Below, in pieces: positions 24,060 through 33,031 of a DNA stretch of 62,396 bases. Under the pieces are notes generated by a model. The model saw nothing but the letters and a program-made list of their open reading frames with translations. It ran no database searches and was not told the DNA's origin. The DNA is taken from positions 1 through 62,396 of the forward strand of contig JAVXCQ010000013.1 of assembly GCA_036659415.1 (NCBI GenBank), in the 5' to 3' direction. The stretch's first letter is position 1. Each line of letters begins with the position of its first letter. The position numbers and the translations under genes were made by a program. The DNA comes from JAVXCQ01 sp036659415 (GTDB taxonomy: Bacteria; Bacillota; Negativicutes; Acidaminococcales; Acidaminococcaceae).

Positions 24060-25388
24060 CTATTCTTCTTCGTTTTTGCCACGAATAATCATATGTATGG
24101 GAGTACCTTCAAACCCAAAAGCTTCTCTAAATTTGTTTTCTAGATAACGTTGGTAAGAGAAATGCATGATTTCCGGATCGTTAACGAAAATAACAAATGT
24201 CGGTGGCTTAATCTTAACTTGGGTAACATAGAGGATTTTCAGGCGTTTGCCTTTATCGGATGGCGGTGGATTAATGGCTAAAGCATCGTTAACAACTTGA
24301 TTGAGGACACTTGTTGCAATGCGCATAGCATTTTGTTCTGCTACAAAATGAATTACCTCAGGTAAGCGATGAATTCGTTGTTGTGTCAAAGCAGAGACAA
24401 ACATTACCGGTGCATACTGCATAAAAATTAATTCTTGGCGTAACATTTCAGTAAAACGCAAAGTTGCGGTATTGTCTTTTTCGTACAAGTCCCATTTGTT
24501 AACTACTAAAATGATGCCTTTACCAGCTTCATGGGCATAGCCAGCAATTTTTTTATCTTGTTCGGTGATACCTTCGATAGCATTAATAATAATTAAAACC
24601 ACATCAGAACGATCAACGGCACGTAAAGAACGGATAATACTGTATTTTTCAATTGGTTCATCAATGCGAGCTTTTCTGCGCATACCGGCAGTATCGATGA
24701 ATAAGAAATTAAGACCATCTTTTACAACAGGAGTATCAATGGCATCCCTTGTTGTACCAGCAATATCACTAACAATGGAACGCACTTCCCCGACCAAAGT
24801 ATTGAAAATCGAAGATTTACCTACGTTTGGGCGACCAATTAAAGCAACCTTAATTTGGTCATCAGCATCATCGTCGCCTAGTAGATCAGCATCTGGGAAT
24901 TTTTCTACAATAGCATCCAATAAATCACCGAGATTTAAATGATTGGCAGCAGAAATAGGAATGGGCTCGCCAATGCCCAAACTGTAAAATTCATAAATTT
25001 CCGCTTCTTGTTTAGGTGAATCCGCTTTATTAATGGTGAGAATAACTGGCTTTTTAGAACTACGGAGCAGTTTAGCAACTTCCGCATCTTCTTGTGTGAT
25101 GCCTGTGCGAGCATCGCAAACGAAAACGATTACATCTGCTTCCATAATGGCAATTTGAGCCTGTTCTCTAATGGAAACGGCAATTTCATCTGTGCTCATT
25201 AGTTCGATACCACCGGTATCAACCATCATAAATTCATTATCTAGCCATTCGGCATTAGCATAAATACGATCTCTAGTTACGCCAGGGGTATCTTCTACAA
25301 TAGAAATGCGACTATTTGCAAATATATTGAATAATGTGGACTTGCCGACATTAGGTCTTCCAACAATAGCAACTATTGGTTTACTCAT
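24060..25388 (-). CDS. der: Ribosome-assembly GTPase Der (EngA)
   Basis: Der acts in 50S subunit maturation. It has two tandem GTPase domains with P-loops GRPNVGKST (about residue 9) and GRPNVGKSS (about 186), DTGG/DTAG switch motifs, NKAD and NKWD, and a C-terminal KH-like domain ending near FRGTPI-type sequence. Its 442 residues are full length. It is in the usual clostridial order before plsY-gpsA, with cobO immediately upstream. Confidence 0.97.
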   Translation of the reverse strand: MSKPIVAIVGRPNVGKSTLFNIFANSRISIVEDTPGVTRDRIYANAEWLDNEFMMVDTGGIELMSTDEIAVSIREQAQIAIMEADVIVFVCDARTGITQEDAEVAKLLRSSKKPVILTINKADSPKQEAEIYEFYSLGIGEPIPISAANHLNLGDLLDAIVEKFPDADLLGDDDADDQIKVALIGRPNVGKSSIFNTLVGEVRSIVSDIAGTTRDAIDTPVVKDGLNFLFIDTAGMRRKARIDEPIEKYSIIRSLRAVDRSDVVLIIINAIEGITEQDKKIAGYAHEAGKGIILVVNKWDLYEKDNTATLRFTEMLRQELIFMQYAPVMFVSALTQQRIHRLPEVIHFVAEQNAMRIATSVLNQVVNDALAINPPPSDKGKRLKILYVTQVKIKPPTFVIFVNDPEIMHFSYQRYLENKFREAFGFEGTPIHMIIRGKNEEE

Positions 25389-25403
25389 TACTTTCCCTCA
25401 CTC

Positions 25404-25928
25404 TCAATGATCTATTCCGTTGCGAGAAGTTACACCCGCAAAAAAATAGTGTTTGACTTCTTGCATATCAGTAACTAAATCCGCTATTGCCAGTAATTCT
25501 TTCGGCGCTGAGCGGCCTGTGATAATAACTTCAGTTTTCCCCCGTGGTAACTTTAAAAACTCGATAACTTCTGTTGTTGACAAGAGCCCATAGGCTAAGG
25601 CAATATTTAATTCATCTAAAATTACGATGTCATATTGCTCTGATAAAATGCTAGTTTGGGCTAATTCCCACCCTGCTTTTAACATTTGAACATCAATAGG
25701 ATCCGGATTTTGAAAATTTACAAAACTATTACGTCCTACCTGTTTTAACGTAAAATTAGGTATAAATAGGGCGGCCGCGAATTCGCCATAACCAGGATCA
25801 TCCTTCATGTATTGTAGCATTAAGGTTTTAGCGCCATAGCCACTAGCGCGCAACACTACACCGAGGGCAGCTGTCGTTTTACCCTTGCCGGTGCCGGTAT
25901 AAACTTGTAAAAGTCCGTAACCTTTCAT
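25404..25928 (-). CDS. cobO: Corrinoid adenosyltransferase (CobO/BtuR type)
   Basis: Transfers the adenosyl group of ATP to the cobalt of a reduced corrinoid, giving the coenzyme B12 form. The P-loop TGTGKGKTTAALG is at residues 12-24. The DELNIALAYG block and the ITGRSAP segment are those of the CobA/CobO/BtuR family. The 174-residue length fits. It sits between a DUF512 gene and der, away from the other corrinoid genes at the right end of the window, but it would serve the same pathway. Confidence 0.93.
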   Translation of the reverse strand: MKGYGLLQVYTGTGKGKTTAALGVVLRASGYGAKTLMLQYMKDDPGYGEFAAALFIPNFTLKQVGRNSFVNFQNPDPIDVQMLKAGWELAQTSILSEQYDIVILDELNIALAYGLLSTTEVIEFLKLPRGKTEVIITGRSAPKELLAIADLVTDMQEVKHYFFAGVTSRNGIDH

Positions 25929-25940
25929 CTATACACCCCA

Positions 25941-27236
25941 TTATTTGCTTAGTAGCATTTTAAGTTCACTGGCAGTAGCGGCAGTTTCTACTATACCGTT
26001 AAATTTAGCTTTAAACGTTGTAAAATCCATTCCGTCCAAAAATAAATTATCATTATTTAAAACTTTTTTCGGTATAATCAGTCGGGTATATTCAGGTTGC
26101 CGTTGCTGAACAGTTTTGAGGATATCCTTCCCAGTTAAAAGTCCAGTCACATTGATAGTTTGTCCAAAAAAATCATTAGTGACGGGAATTAATTGGTGTT
26201 TGGTTTGAAGCGCAGCATTATATTGCTCAAGGAGTGGGGCTAAAATTTTAAAAGCGGAGATGCCAACAGGAATTAAGGCATTTTTCACAGTTTTTGTTGC
26301 CCTGTTTTTAATTTTGGTTATTTCCCACTCGTTTGTGAAATTGCGGCTTAGTCCAATACCATTTTCAATTTGTGGAAAACCATCGTAGTTCTCCGTTGCA
26401 GGGAAAGCTTGGTCGGCAAGAACATAAAATTCGTCGCCAAGATAAATAAAGGATTTTCCGTAACGTTGACGACACAGTTGTTGCCAGCTTGTGACCTCTG
26501 TAATAATAGACTTAGCTTCTGTGGCAGTGAAAAGTCGCAGACTAGGTAAATGTTCCCTGTGTTTAGTGAGCCCCACTGGAACTACAGCCATGCTGGCCAC
26601 TAAGGGAAACAATTGGACTAAATCGTTAAAGGTGTGTTTTAAAACTTCACCGTCATTATAGCCAGGGCACAAGACAATCTGGGTGTGCACAGCAATGCCG
26701 GCGGTAGTAAGACGTTTAATATTTTTGAGAATGTCTCCGGCAAATTTGTTCTGCATCATTTGGCATCTAACGGACGGATTGGTGGTGTGTACAGAAATAT
26801 ACAAAGGAGACATATGTGTCTTAATAATACGGTCATAGTCGGCATCATTCATATTGGTCATGGTAATAAAATTGCCATAAAGGAAGGATAGTCTATAATC
26901 ATCATCACGGACATAGAGGCTACTTCTCATTTGCGGAATCATTTGATCGACAAAACAAAATACACATTTGTTATGGCAACAAGAAACCTGATCAAAGACT
27001 GCTGATTCAAATTCTAAGCCTAAATCTTCGTCTGGCATTTTTTCTATTAAGACGTGTCTGGTAACAGCGTCAAGACCCTCAATCAACAAATCAAGTTTTT
27101 CTTCCGCAAGCAGATAACTTAGTTCGATAATATCCTGTAAGTCAGAACCGTTTACAGCACAAAGCTTTTCACCAGGTGTGATGCCAGTAGCAGCAGCGAC
27201 ACTATTACGATGAACAGCAGCAATAAGACCTTTCAT
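25941..27236 (-). CDS. DUF512 radical SAM protein with N-terminal PDZ-like domain
   Basis: A 431-residue protein with a PDZ-like segment (about 1-70), a radical SAM core with the cysteine motif C-x3-C-x2-C (CHNKCVFC, near 90) and a C-terminal DUF512 domain. Members occur in most clostridia next to der; the reaction is not established as far as I know. It would produce 5'-deoxyadenosine, a substrate of the salvage operon at the left end of the window. AAGGAG precedes the ATG. It is the first gene of the transcript that includes cobO, der, plsY and gpsA. Confidence 0.9.
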   Translation of the reverse strand: MKGLIAAVHRNSVAAATGITPGEKLCAVNGSDLQDIIELSYLLAEEKLDLLIEGLDAVTRHVLIEKMPDEDLGLEFESAVFDQVSCCHNKCVFCFVDQMIPQMRSSLYVRDDDYRLSFLYGNFITMTNMNDADYDRIIKTHMSPLYISVHTTNPSVRCQMMQNKFAGDILKNIKRLTTAGIAVHTQIVLCPGYNDGEVLKHTFNDLVQLFPLVASMAVVPVGLTKHREHLPSLRLFTATEAKSIITEVTSWQQLCRQRYGKSFIYLGDEFYVLADQAFPATENYDGFPQIENGIGLSRNFTNEWEITKIKNRATKTVKNALIPVGISAFKILAPLLEQYNAALQTKHQLIPVTNDFFGQTINVTGLLTGKDILKTVQQRQPEYTRLIIPKKVLNNDNLFLDGMDFTTFKAKFNGIVETAATASELKMLLSK

Positions 27237-27282
27237 TTCCGGCTCCTTCCTGATTTTAAAAAATGTATCTATTAGCGCTCTA

Positions 27283-27312
27283 ATTATAACACAAAGTAAC
27301 TTGAAAACACAA
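27283..27312 (-). promoter_or_regulatory. Promoter of the DUF512-cobO-der-plsY-gpsA transcript
   Basis: Minus strand TTGTGT (27312-27307), 18-nt spacer and TATAAT (27288-27283) with a TG two bases before the -10. The -35 abuts the terminator of the upstream fni gene. Confidence 0.6.
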
Positions 27313-27349
27313 AGAAAGAGGAGCGGTATTAGCCTTACTCCTCTTTCTT
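27312..27349 (-). terminator. Terminator after fni
   Basis: Perfect 12-bp stem (27312-27323 with 27338-27349) and a 14-nt loop, followed on the minus strand by a T-rich tail, 14 nt after the fni stop. Confidence 0.75.
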
Positions 27350-27362
27350 CTATACAGTTTAT

Positions 27363-28421
27363 TTAACGAGATTTACTTAATTGTGGCAAATTGTAACCAC
27401 GACAGTATAATTGTTCAAAAAGAACCTGTTCAAACAAGAGGGGAACTTTTTGTAAATTTTTAATTTCTTTTACACCTAAGAGTAACATTAGTGTTTTAAT
27501 TTCTGTTTGTAACTGTTTAATTTCCGTAATAGTTCCATCCACACCAAGTTGTAAAATATTACGTAAAATATTGCCGGACATCCCTACTGCATCGGCACCT
27601 AATGCTAGAGCTTTAACAATATCTACTGCCGTTCTAATGCCACCAGTAGCAATGATGCCCACTGTAGCAGGTGCTACAGTTTTAGCTTCGATAATGGTTA
27701 AGGCTGTGGGTATCCCCCAACCAACCAGTAACTCTGATGTAGGAATTGGTTTACGAGCAGCTTCGATAGCGGGAAAATTAGTACCACCGGCACCGCCTAC
27801 GTCCAAAATTTGCACTCCACAGGAAATTAGTTGCGTCGCTTGTTCACTGGCTATACCACAACCTGTTTCCTTAACAATTACAGGTACAGTCAAATGCGAG
27901 CAAATTTGCTCGATATTTTTAAGGTAGCCTGTAAAATCTTTATCTCCTTCTGTCATAACTAATTCTTGCGCAGCATTAAGATGAATTTGCAGAGCTTGAG
28001 CTTCCAGCATTTCGACTGCAAACTGGGCCTCTGCGACGCTCATTTGTGCGCTCACATTGGCAAAAACAACGCCTTGGGGATTAGTTTTGCGGACAATTTG
28101 GTAGCTTTCCTGTATTTGTTTTTGGCGGACAGCACCTGCTTGAGAGCCTACGGCCATGGCACAACCGGTTGCTTGTGCCACTTCCGCTAACATTTTATTA
28201 ACGGTAGTCACTTGGTTAGTGCCACCGGTAATAGCGTTAATAATTAAAGGTCCTTTTAAAGAAAGCGTCGCTAGTTTAGTTGCAACTGTCAGGAGGGAGG
28301 TGTTAGCTTCAGGTAAACAGTTATGTAGGAAGCGAATATCTTCGAATCCTGTGGTTTGTGGACCATCTGCGAGTTTTAAAGTGTAGTTAATATGTTCTAA
28401 TTTTCTTGTTTCGCGAGTCAT
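27363..28421 (-). CDS. fni: Type 2 isopentenyl-diphosphate delta-isomerase
   Basis: Fni interconverts isopentenyl and dimethylallyl diphosphate using reduced FMN. TRETRKLEHI is the conserved N-terminus. The flavin and phosphate blocks NAITGG, GSQAGAVR, VKETGCGI, DVGGAGGTNF and TGGIRTAVD are clear. I set the start at the ATG at 28421; a GTG at 28433 would add four residues but has no ribosome site. It follows ispH-rpsA by 15 nt, so the isomerase is made together with the last enzyme of the MEP pathway. Confidence 0.94.
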   Translation of the reverse strand: MTRETRKLEHINYTLKLADGPQTTGFEDIRFLHNCLPEANTSLLTVATKLATLSLKGPLIINAITGGTNQVTTVNKMLAEVAQATGCAMAVGSQAGAVRQKQIQESYQIVRKTNPQGVVFANVSAQMSVAEAQFAVEMLEAQALQIHLNAAQELVMTEGDKDFTGYLKNIEQICSHLTVPVIVKETGCGIASEQATQLISCGVQILDVGGAGGTNFPAIEAARKPIPTSELLVGWGIPTALTIIEAKTVAPATVGIIATGGIRTAVDIVKALALGADAVGMSGNILRNILQLGVDGTITEIKQLQTEIKTLMLLLGVKEIKNLQKVPLLFEQVLFEQLYCRGYNLPQLSKSR

Positions 28422-28436
28422 AAACTCCCCCACAAA

Positions 28437-30503
28437 TTAGGCTTCGGTGTTAATTGAAGACAATTTTTCTGCAATGTCCGTTGATAGTTGTGGCGCCTCA
28501 TTGAGGAAAGCACTATATTCTGCTTCTGCTTCTTCGTTGACAGCTTTAGTAATGCTTAAGCCGATTTTTTTATGAGTTTTATCAATTTTGATAATTTTCA
28601 CTTTGACTTCTTGACCTAGTTTTAACACATCTTCCGGTTTAGCAATATGTTCTTCAGCTATTTCGGAAATATGCACAAGACCTTCTACGCCATCAACCAA
28701 TTTGACAATAGCACCAAAAGCTAAAAATCTTTCGACGGTACCACAAGTAAGCTGACCTTCCTTAAAAGCAACGGTTTTTACGAGCCAAGGATCTTCAGTA
28801 AGAGCTTTGATACTCAGAGATACACGTTTCGCTTCTTCGTCGATTTTGAGAATAACGACTTCTACGCTCTCGCCTTCTTTGCAAATGTCAGCTGGTTTTT
28901 GATTGCGTTGCCAGGAAAGCTCAGAAGAATGTACTAACCCTTGTAAGCCAGTAGCTATTTCTACGAAAATGCCGAACTCAGCAATTTTTTTCACAGTACC
29001 GGTTATTTTATCACCAACATGAATAGTAGTAAAAGCCGCTTGTTGTGCTTCTAGACGTGCTTGTTTGGTGGCTTCCATTTTAGCCGCACGCTCTTCATAA
29101 TAAGCTTTATCCGTAGCTTCTTTGGCAGTTCTCAACAAGTTTCTGCGGGAAAGAACTAAACGTTTTTTATCAGGATTAAATTCGATTACTTCTGCATCCA
29201 TGGTTTTACCTACATAAATGCTAATATCTTCAATACGGCGCAATTCCAAGTGCGAAGCTGGAATAAAGGCAACTACACCTTCAGCGAGGACAGTAAGTCC
29301 GCCTTTAACCGCTTTAAGGCCTTTAACGGTAAGAATTTTCTTTTCTTCAGCCACGGCGCCAATTTTTTCCCACGCTAAATCTGCTTCTGCTTTTAATCTA
29401 GATAATGCGACAAAGCCATCTTTGTTTTCATTGGCGATGACTTTCGCTGTGATTATTTTATTTTCTGCAATTTCTGCTTCGATACTTTCTTTAGTAGCGT
29501 CAATACCCCACTCTGCAAAAGTAATCAAACCTTCTTGGGGATAGCCAAAGTTAACGATAGCCCCTTCTTTAGTGATGTGAATAACTTCACCCTTAACTGA
29601 CATACCACCGTGAATGCTAGTTAAGACTTCCTCTTGTTCTAATAAGCTTTCCATTGTTTCCATTGTTTCCATATTTTCCATTGTATGTATTGCCTCCTCA
29701 ATTAACCAGTCAGGAGTTGATGCTCCCGCTGTAATTCCTATTGTTTTACAATTTTTGAGCATTTCTTGCTTAATTTCAGCAGCAGTTTCCAAGTGATAAG
29801 TCCTTGGCAGTTTACTATGCACTAATTCATATAAATGCTTGGTGTTAGCACTGTTCTTACCACCTAGAACAATTACCACGTCCACTGTTGAAGCTAGCTG
29901 CAGAGCCGCTTTTTGGCGTTCTGAGGTAGCATTACAAATAGTACGTTCAACTTTATAAATTCCGGGGCGTGCGTTTTGTAATGCTAGCAAAATTTCTTCA
30001 AATTTAGATAACTCAAAAGTTGTTTGGATAATAACACCATACTTATCAGTGTACGGCAAATTATTAATTTCGGCAAGTGTTTCGATGACACAGGCCTTAT
30101 TTCCTGCCCAAGCTTGAATGCTAGTAACTTCAGGGTGAGCTTTTTCTCCAACGATAATTGGTAAATAGCCTTCTTCTGCTAGTGCTGCGGCACGTTTTTG
30201 TGCATTAAGAACATTGGGGCAAGTGGCATCCACCAGTTTTAAATTGCGGGCTTGGATTGCTTTATAAACTTCTGGACCAACGCCGTGAGAACGCAAAATA
30301 ATAGTAGTACCTGTAGAAAAGTCATCTAACTTATCTAGGCAACCAATGCCTTGTTCAGCTAACGCAGCAATCATTTGTGGATTATGAATCAAAGGGCCAA
30401 AGGTGGCCACCGCTTCACTGGTGAGCTTGGTTGTTTGCGCCAATGCTACTGCACGTTTTACACCATAGCAAAAACCACAAGTTGTGGCGATTTTAATTTC
30501 CAT
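28437..30503 (-). CDS. ispH-rpsA: IspH (HMBPP reductase) fused to ribosomal protein S1
   Basis: A 688-residue bifunctional protein. Residues 1-280 are IspH, which makes IPP and DMAPP in the MEP pathway. The three [4Fe-4S] Cys lie in CGFCYGVKRA (C12), DATCPNV and ICNATSERQ, with HNP and EKAHPEV for substrate binding. A linker (about 270-285) of repeated Met-Glu-Thr triplets follows. Then come four S1 RNA-binding domains, with clear starts at VKGEV, TVKGLK, ITGTVKK and TCGTVER. Such fusions are known in clostridia and Negativicutes. The start overlaps plsC by 11 nt. The S1 part may act in translation or RNA binding. Confidence 0.95.
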   Translation of the reverse strand: MEIKIATTCGFCYGVKRAVALAQTTKLTSEAVATFGPLIHNPQMIAALAEQGIGCLDKLDDFSTGTTIILRSHGVGPEVYKAIQARNLKLVDATCPNVLNAQKRAAALAEEGYLPIIVGEKAHPEVTSIQAWAGNKACVIETLAEINNLPYTDKYGVIIQTTFELSKFEEILLALQNARPGIYKVERTICNATSERQKAALQLASTVDVVIVLGGKNSANTKHLYELVHSKLPRTYHLETAAEIKQEMLKNCKTIGITAGASTPDWLIEEAIHTMENMETMETMESLLEQEEVLTSIHGGMSVKGEVIHITKEGAIVNFGYPQEGLITFAEWGIDATKESIEAEIAENKIITAKVIANENKDGFVALSRLKAEADLAWEKIGAVAEEKKILTVKGLKAVKGGLTVLAEGVVAFIPASHLELRRIEDISIYVGKTMDAEVIEFNPDKKRLVLSRRNLLRTAKEATDKAYYEERAAKMEATKQARLEAQQAAFTTIHVGDKITGTVKKIAEFGIFVEIATGLQGLVHSSELSWQRNQKPADICKEGESVEVVILKIDEEAKRVSLSIKALTEDPWLVKTVAFKEGQLTCGTVERFLAFGAIVKLVDGVEGLVHISEIAEEHIAKPEDVLKLGQEVKVKIIKIDKTHKKIGLSITKAVNEEAEAEYSAFLNEAPQLSTDIAEKLSSINTEA
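29651..29686 (-). repeat. In-frame 9-bp tandem repeat in the IspH-S1 linker
   Basis: Four consecutive 9-bp units (first two identical, the others with two or three changes) encode Met-Glu-Thr/Asn triplets. Copy-number change here would alter linker length by three residues without a frameshift. Confidence 0.85.
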
Positions 30504-31098
30504 CTTGTTCCCTCAAGTCCAGAAGCTCTTGAATTTCGCCCATCATTTGCACAGAAAGGCGATGCAAAAGTTCTTTGTTAATTGGTTCATCGCTGGGAAA
30601 ATAAATAGGTTTGCCAAAGGTAATTGTTACTTTTGGCCACCAGTTTTTTTGCCTTTTTAGGTCACTGCCTTTGATGGCGGTTGGGACAATAACAGCGCGG
30701 GCTTTACCTGCCATCATTAAAGCTCCCGGCTCAGCTTTAGCGAGTTTACCATCTTTACTACGGGTTCCTTCAGGAAAAATAGCTAAAACTTTCGCGTTTT
30801 GCAAAAGTTCAATAGCGTGCTTGATTGCCGTTCGGTCAGCAGTTCCCCGACTAACCGGAAAGGCACCTAGGGCTTTGTAAATATCGCCTAAAATAAAAAT
30901 AAACAATTCTTTTTTGGCCATGAAATACACTTGTCTAGTGGCAGCAACGCCAATAAGTGGTGGATCCAGCAAGCTAAGATGGTTACTGGCCACGACGACA
31001 GGTCCTGTACGAGGAATATTTTCACAACCGTAAATTTCTAATCTGAGTGTTATTTTAAAAATCAGATATAAAATAAAACGAATGCTTTTGTAAAACAT
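30493..31098 (-). CDS. plsC: 1-acyl-sn-glycerol-3-phosphate acyltransferase
   Basis: PlsC adds the second acyl chain to make phosphatidic acid. The catalytic NHLSLLD (H-x4-D) motif lies near residue 37 and FPEGTRS near 106, with an N-terminal hydrophobic segment. I place the start at the ATG at 31098, where GGAGG lies 7 nt upstream. This is just after the cmk stop codon; a longer frame to 31134 would run into cmk. The order cmk-plsC-ispH is the usual Firmicutes order. Confidence 0.94.
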   Translation of the reverse strand: MFYKSIRFILYLIFKITLRLEIYGCENIPRTGPVVVASNHLSLLDPPLIGVAATRQVYFMAKKELFIFILGDIYKALGAFPVSRGTADRTAIKHAIELLQNAKVLAIFPEGTRSKDGKLAKAEPGALMMAGKARAVIVPTAIKGSDLKRQKNWWPKVTITFGKPIYFPSDEPINKELLHRLSVQMMGEIQELLDLREQDGN

Positions 31099-31099
31099 A

Positions 31100-31768
31100 T
31101 CATTTCCTCCGATATAAATCCAAAATAGTGGCAACTACCTGTGCAATATCTAGTTTGGAGGAATCTAAATAAACAGCGTCTGCGGCACAACATAACGGAG
31201 AAATTTCTCTTTCACTGTCAAGTTTATCACGTGCGGCAATTTCTTGTTTTAAATTTTCAAAATCTAAGGTTTGCCCTTTGGCAATTAATTCTTCGTAACG
31301 CCTGTGGGCACGTTCTTCAACGCTAGCTGTCAAGAAAATCTTTAAATCTGCTTGAGGGAAAACAACGGTTCCAATATCACGACCGTCCATTACTACTCCG
31401 CCCGTTCTACCCATTTTGCGTTGCAGGTCTACCAGTGCTTCGCGGGCAACACCATTGGCGGCAATAAGTGAAACGTTAGTAGTGACAGCATGGGAACGAA
31501 TTTCTTCGGTTACTTCCTGACCGTCAAGAAAAACACGATTATTACCGTGTTCTGGAAGAAAGCTTAGCTCTAGCCTTTGGGCCAACTTTCCTACTAATGT
31601 GGCATCGTAACACTGTCCGGTTTGTAAAAATTTTAAAGTTAGAGCCCTGTACATAGCACCTGTATCAATATAGACATAGCCTAATTTTTCAGCTACTAGT
31701 TTGGCAATCGTGCTTTTTCCAGCTCCAGCAGGGCCATCAATTGCAATTACCAAGCGTTTGTTGTCCAC
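31100..31768 (-). CDS. cmk: Cytidylate kinase
   Basis: Cmk phosphorylates CMP and dCMP. The P-loop IDGPAGAGKST is at residues 9-19, with the YIDTGAMYRA NMP-binding segment and the DGRDIGTVVFP block. The GTG at 31768 is chosen because GAGGTG lies 7 nt upstream; a TTG at 31774 is too close to that site. The plsC start follows within two bases of its stop. Confidence 0.95.
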   Translation of the reverse strand: MDNKRLVIAIDGPAGAGKSTIAKLVAEKLGYVYIDTGAMYRALTLKFLQTGQCYDATLVGKLAQRLELSFLPEHGNNRVFLDGQEVTEEIRSHAVTTNVSLIAANGVAREALVDLQRKMGRTGGVVMDGRDIGTVVFPQADLKIFLTASVEERAHRRYEELIAKGQTLDFENLKQEIAARDKLDSEREISPLCCAADAVYLDSSKLDIAQVVATILDLYRRK

Positions 31769-31789
31769 AAACAATCACCTCTACTCGCT

Positions 31790-33031
31790 TTATTGTTGTG
31801 CGGCAGCACTCCCGGCTGCATAACCGCTGGAAAAAGCTGCTTGCAGATTATAGCCACCAGTATAGCCATCAATATCAATAACTTCTCCGGCAAAAAATAA
31901 GCCCTTAATCAATTTGGATTCAAAAGTTTTCGGATTGATTTCTTTGACGCAAACGCCCCCGGCAGTTACAATAGCTTCTGCTAAAGGACGTGTCCCCGTA
32001 ATAGGCAGGGATAAATGCTTGAGCGTAAAGACTAAGCGCTGGCGTTCTTCTTTGGATACTTGATTAACGGCTTTATTAGGATTAAGAAAAGCAGCATCAA
32101 GAATAACGTCAATGAGTCTACTAGGTAATAAGTCTTTGATTCCATTTACCAACTGTTTGCGGATATAAAGAGTAAAATCTCTTTGGACACGAGCGGTAAG
32201 CTTTTCTTCATCCAGTGCCGGTTTTAAATCAATGAGTAAATCAACAGGGCCTTTATTTTCTGCTAGTGCTTGGGCCACGACTTTGCTTAAAGATAAGATA
32301 ATCGGTCCGGAAACACCAAAATGAGTGAAAAGCATTTCGCCAAATTCCTTGGCGAGTAGCCTATCGCCTGCATAAATAGAAGCTTGTACATTACGCAAAG
32401 ACAACCCTTGTAATTGAGCAATATAAGGAGAATCGCTGGTTAGTGGTACCAGTGATGGTTTTAACGGCATAATCGTATGACCATATTTTGCTATCAAGCG
32501 ATAACCATTGCCATCAGACCCGGTACCAGGGTAGGAAGCGCCACCTGTTGTTATAATAACGGCGTCGGCGGTATAGTTTTGACCGTTAATGGTAGTAACA
32601 CCTTGGATCACGTGCTCAACGATAATTAATTTGGTAACATAGGTATCGGTAATAAGTTTACCACCGTAAGCATGGAAAATACTAACTAATTTGTCAACCA
32701 CGTCTTTTGCCAGGTCAGAAGCCGGGAAGACCCTCCCCCCTCTTTCCACTTTGGTGGGGAGGCCATGCTCTTCTAAAAGTTTTACCATATCTTCATTAGT
32801 GAATTGGCGTAAGGCACTATTTAAAAACTTGCCGTTACCGGGAAAATTATTAAAAAATTCTGTCAAATCACAGTTATTTGTTAAGTTGCAGCGACCTTTA
32901 CCGGTAATGAGTAATTTGCGTCCGGGCGTATACATTTTTTCTAAAATGGTTACCTCTGCTCCCCGTTCGGCAGCGGCGATACCTGCTAATAAACCTGCGG
33001 CACCAGCACCAACAATTAAAACTTTACTCAT
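31790..33031 (-). CDS. HI0933/YhiN-family flavoprotein
   Basis: A 413-residue FAD protein of the HI0933 (BaiN/YhiN) family. FAD loop VGAGAAGLLAGIAAAERG at 6-23, TGKGRCNLTNNC near 43, TTGGASYPGTGSDGNGY near 165, and the C-terminal GLFFAGEVIDIDGYTGGYNLQAA block. Members are annotated as NAD(P)/FAD-dependent or aminoacetone oxidases; the physiological reaction is uncertain. It overlaps rluB by 8 nt and is followed by cmk after 21 nt, a common clostridial order. Confidence 0.9.
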   Translation of the reverse strand: MSKVLIVGAGAAGLLAGIAAAERGAEVTILEKMYTPGRKLLITGKGRCNLTNNCDLTEFFNNFPGNGKFLNSALRQFTNEDMVKLLEEHGLPTKVERGGRVFPASDLAKDVVDKLVSIFHAYGGKLITDTYVTKLIIVEHVIQGVTTINGQNYTADAVIITTGGASYPGTGSDGNGYRLIAKYGHTIMPLKPSLVPLTSDSPYIAQLQGLSLRNVQASIYAGDRLLAKEFGEMLFTHFGVSGPIILSLSKVVAQALAENKGPVDLLIDLKPALDEEKLTARVQRDFTLYIRKQLVNGIKDLLPSRLIDVILDAAFLNPNKAVNQVSKEERQRLVFTLKHLSLPITGTRPLAEAIVTAGGVCVKEINPKTFESKLIKGLFFAGEVIDIDGYTGGYNLQAAFSSGYAAGSAAAQQ

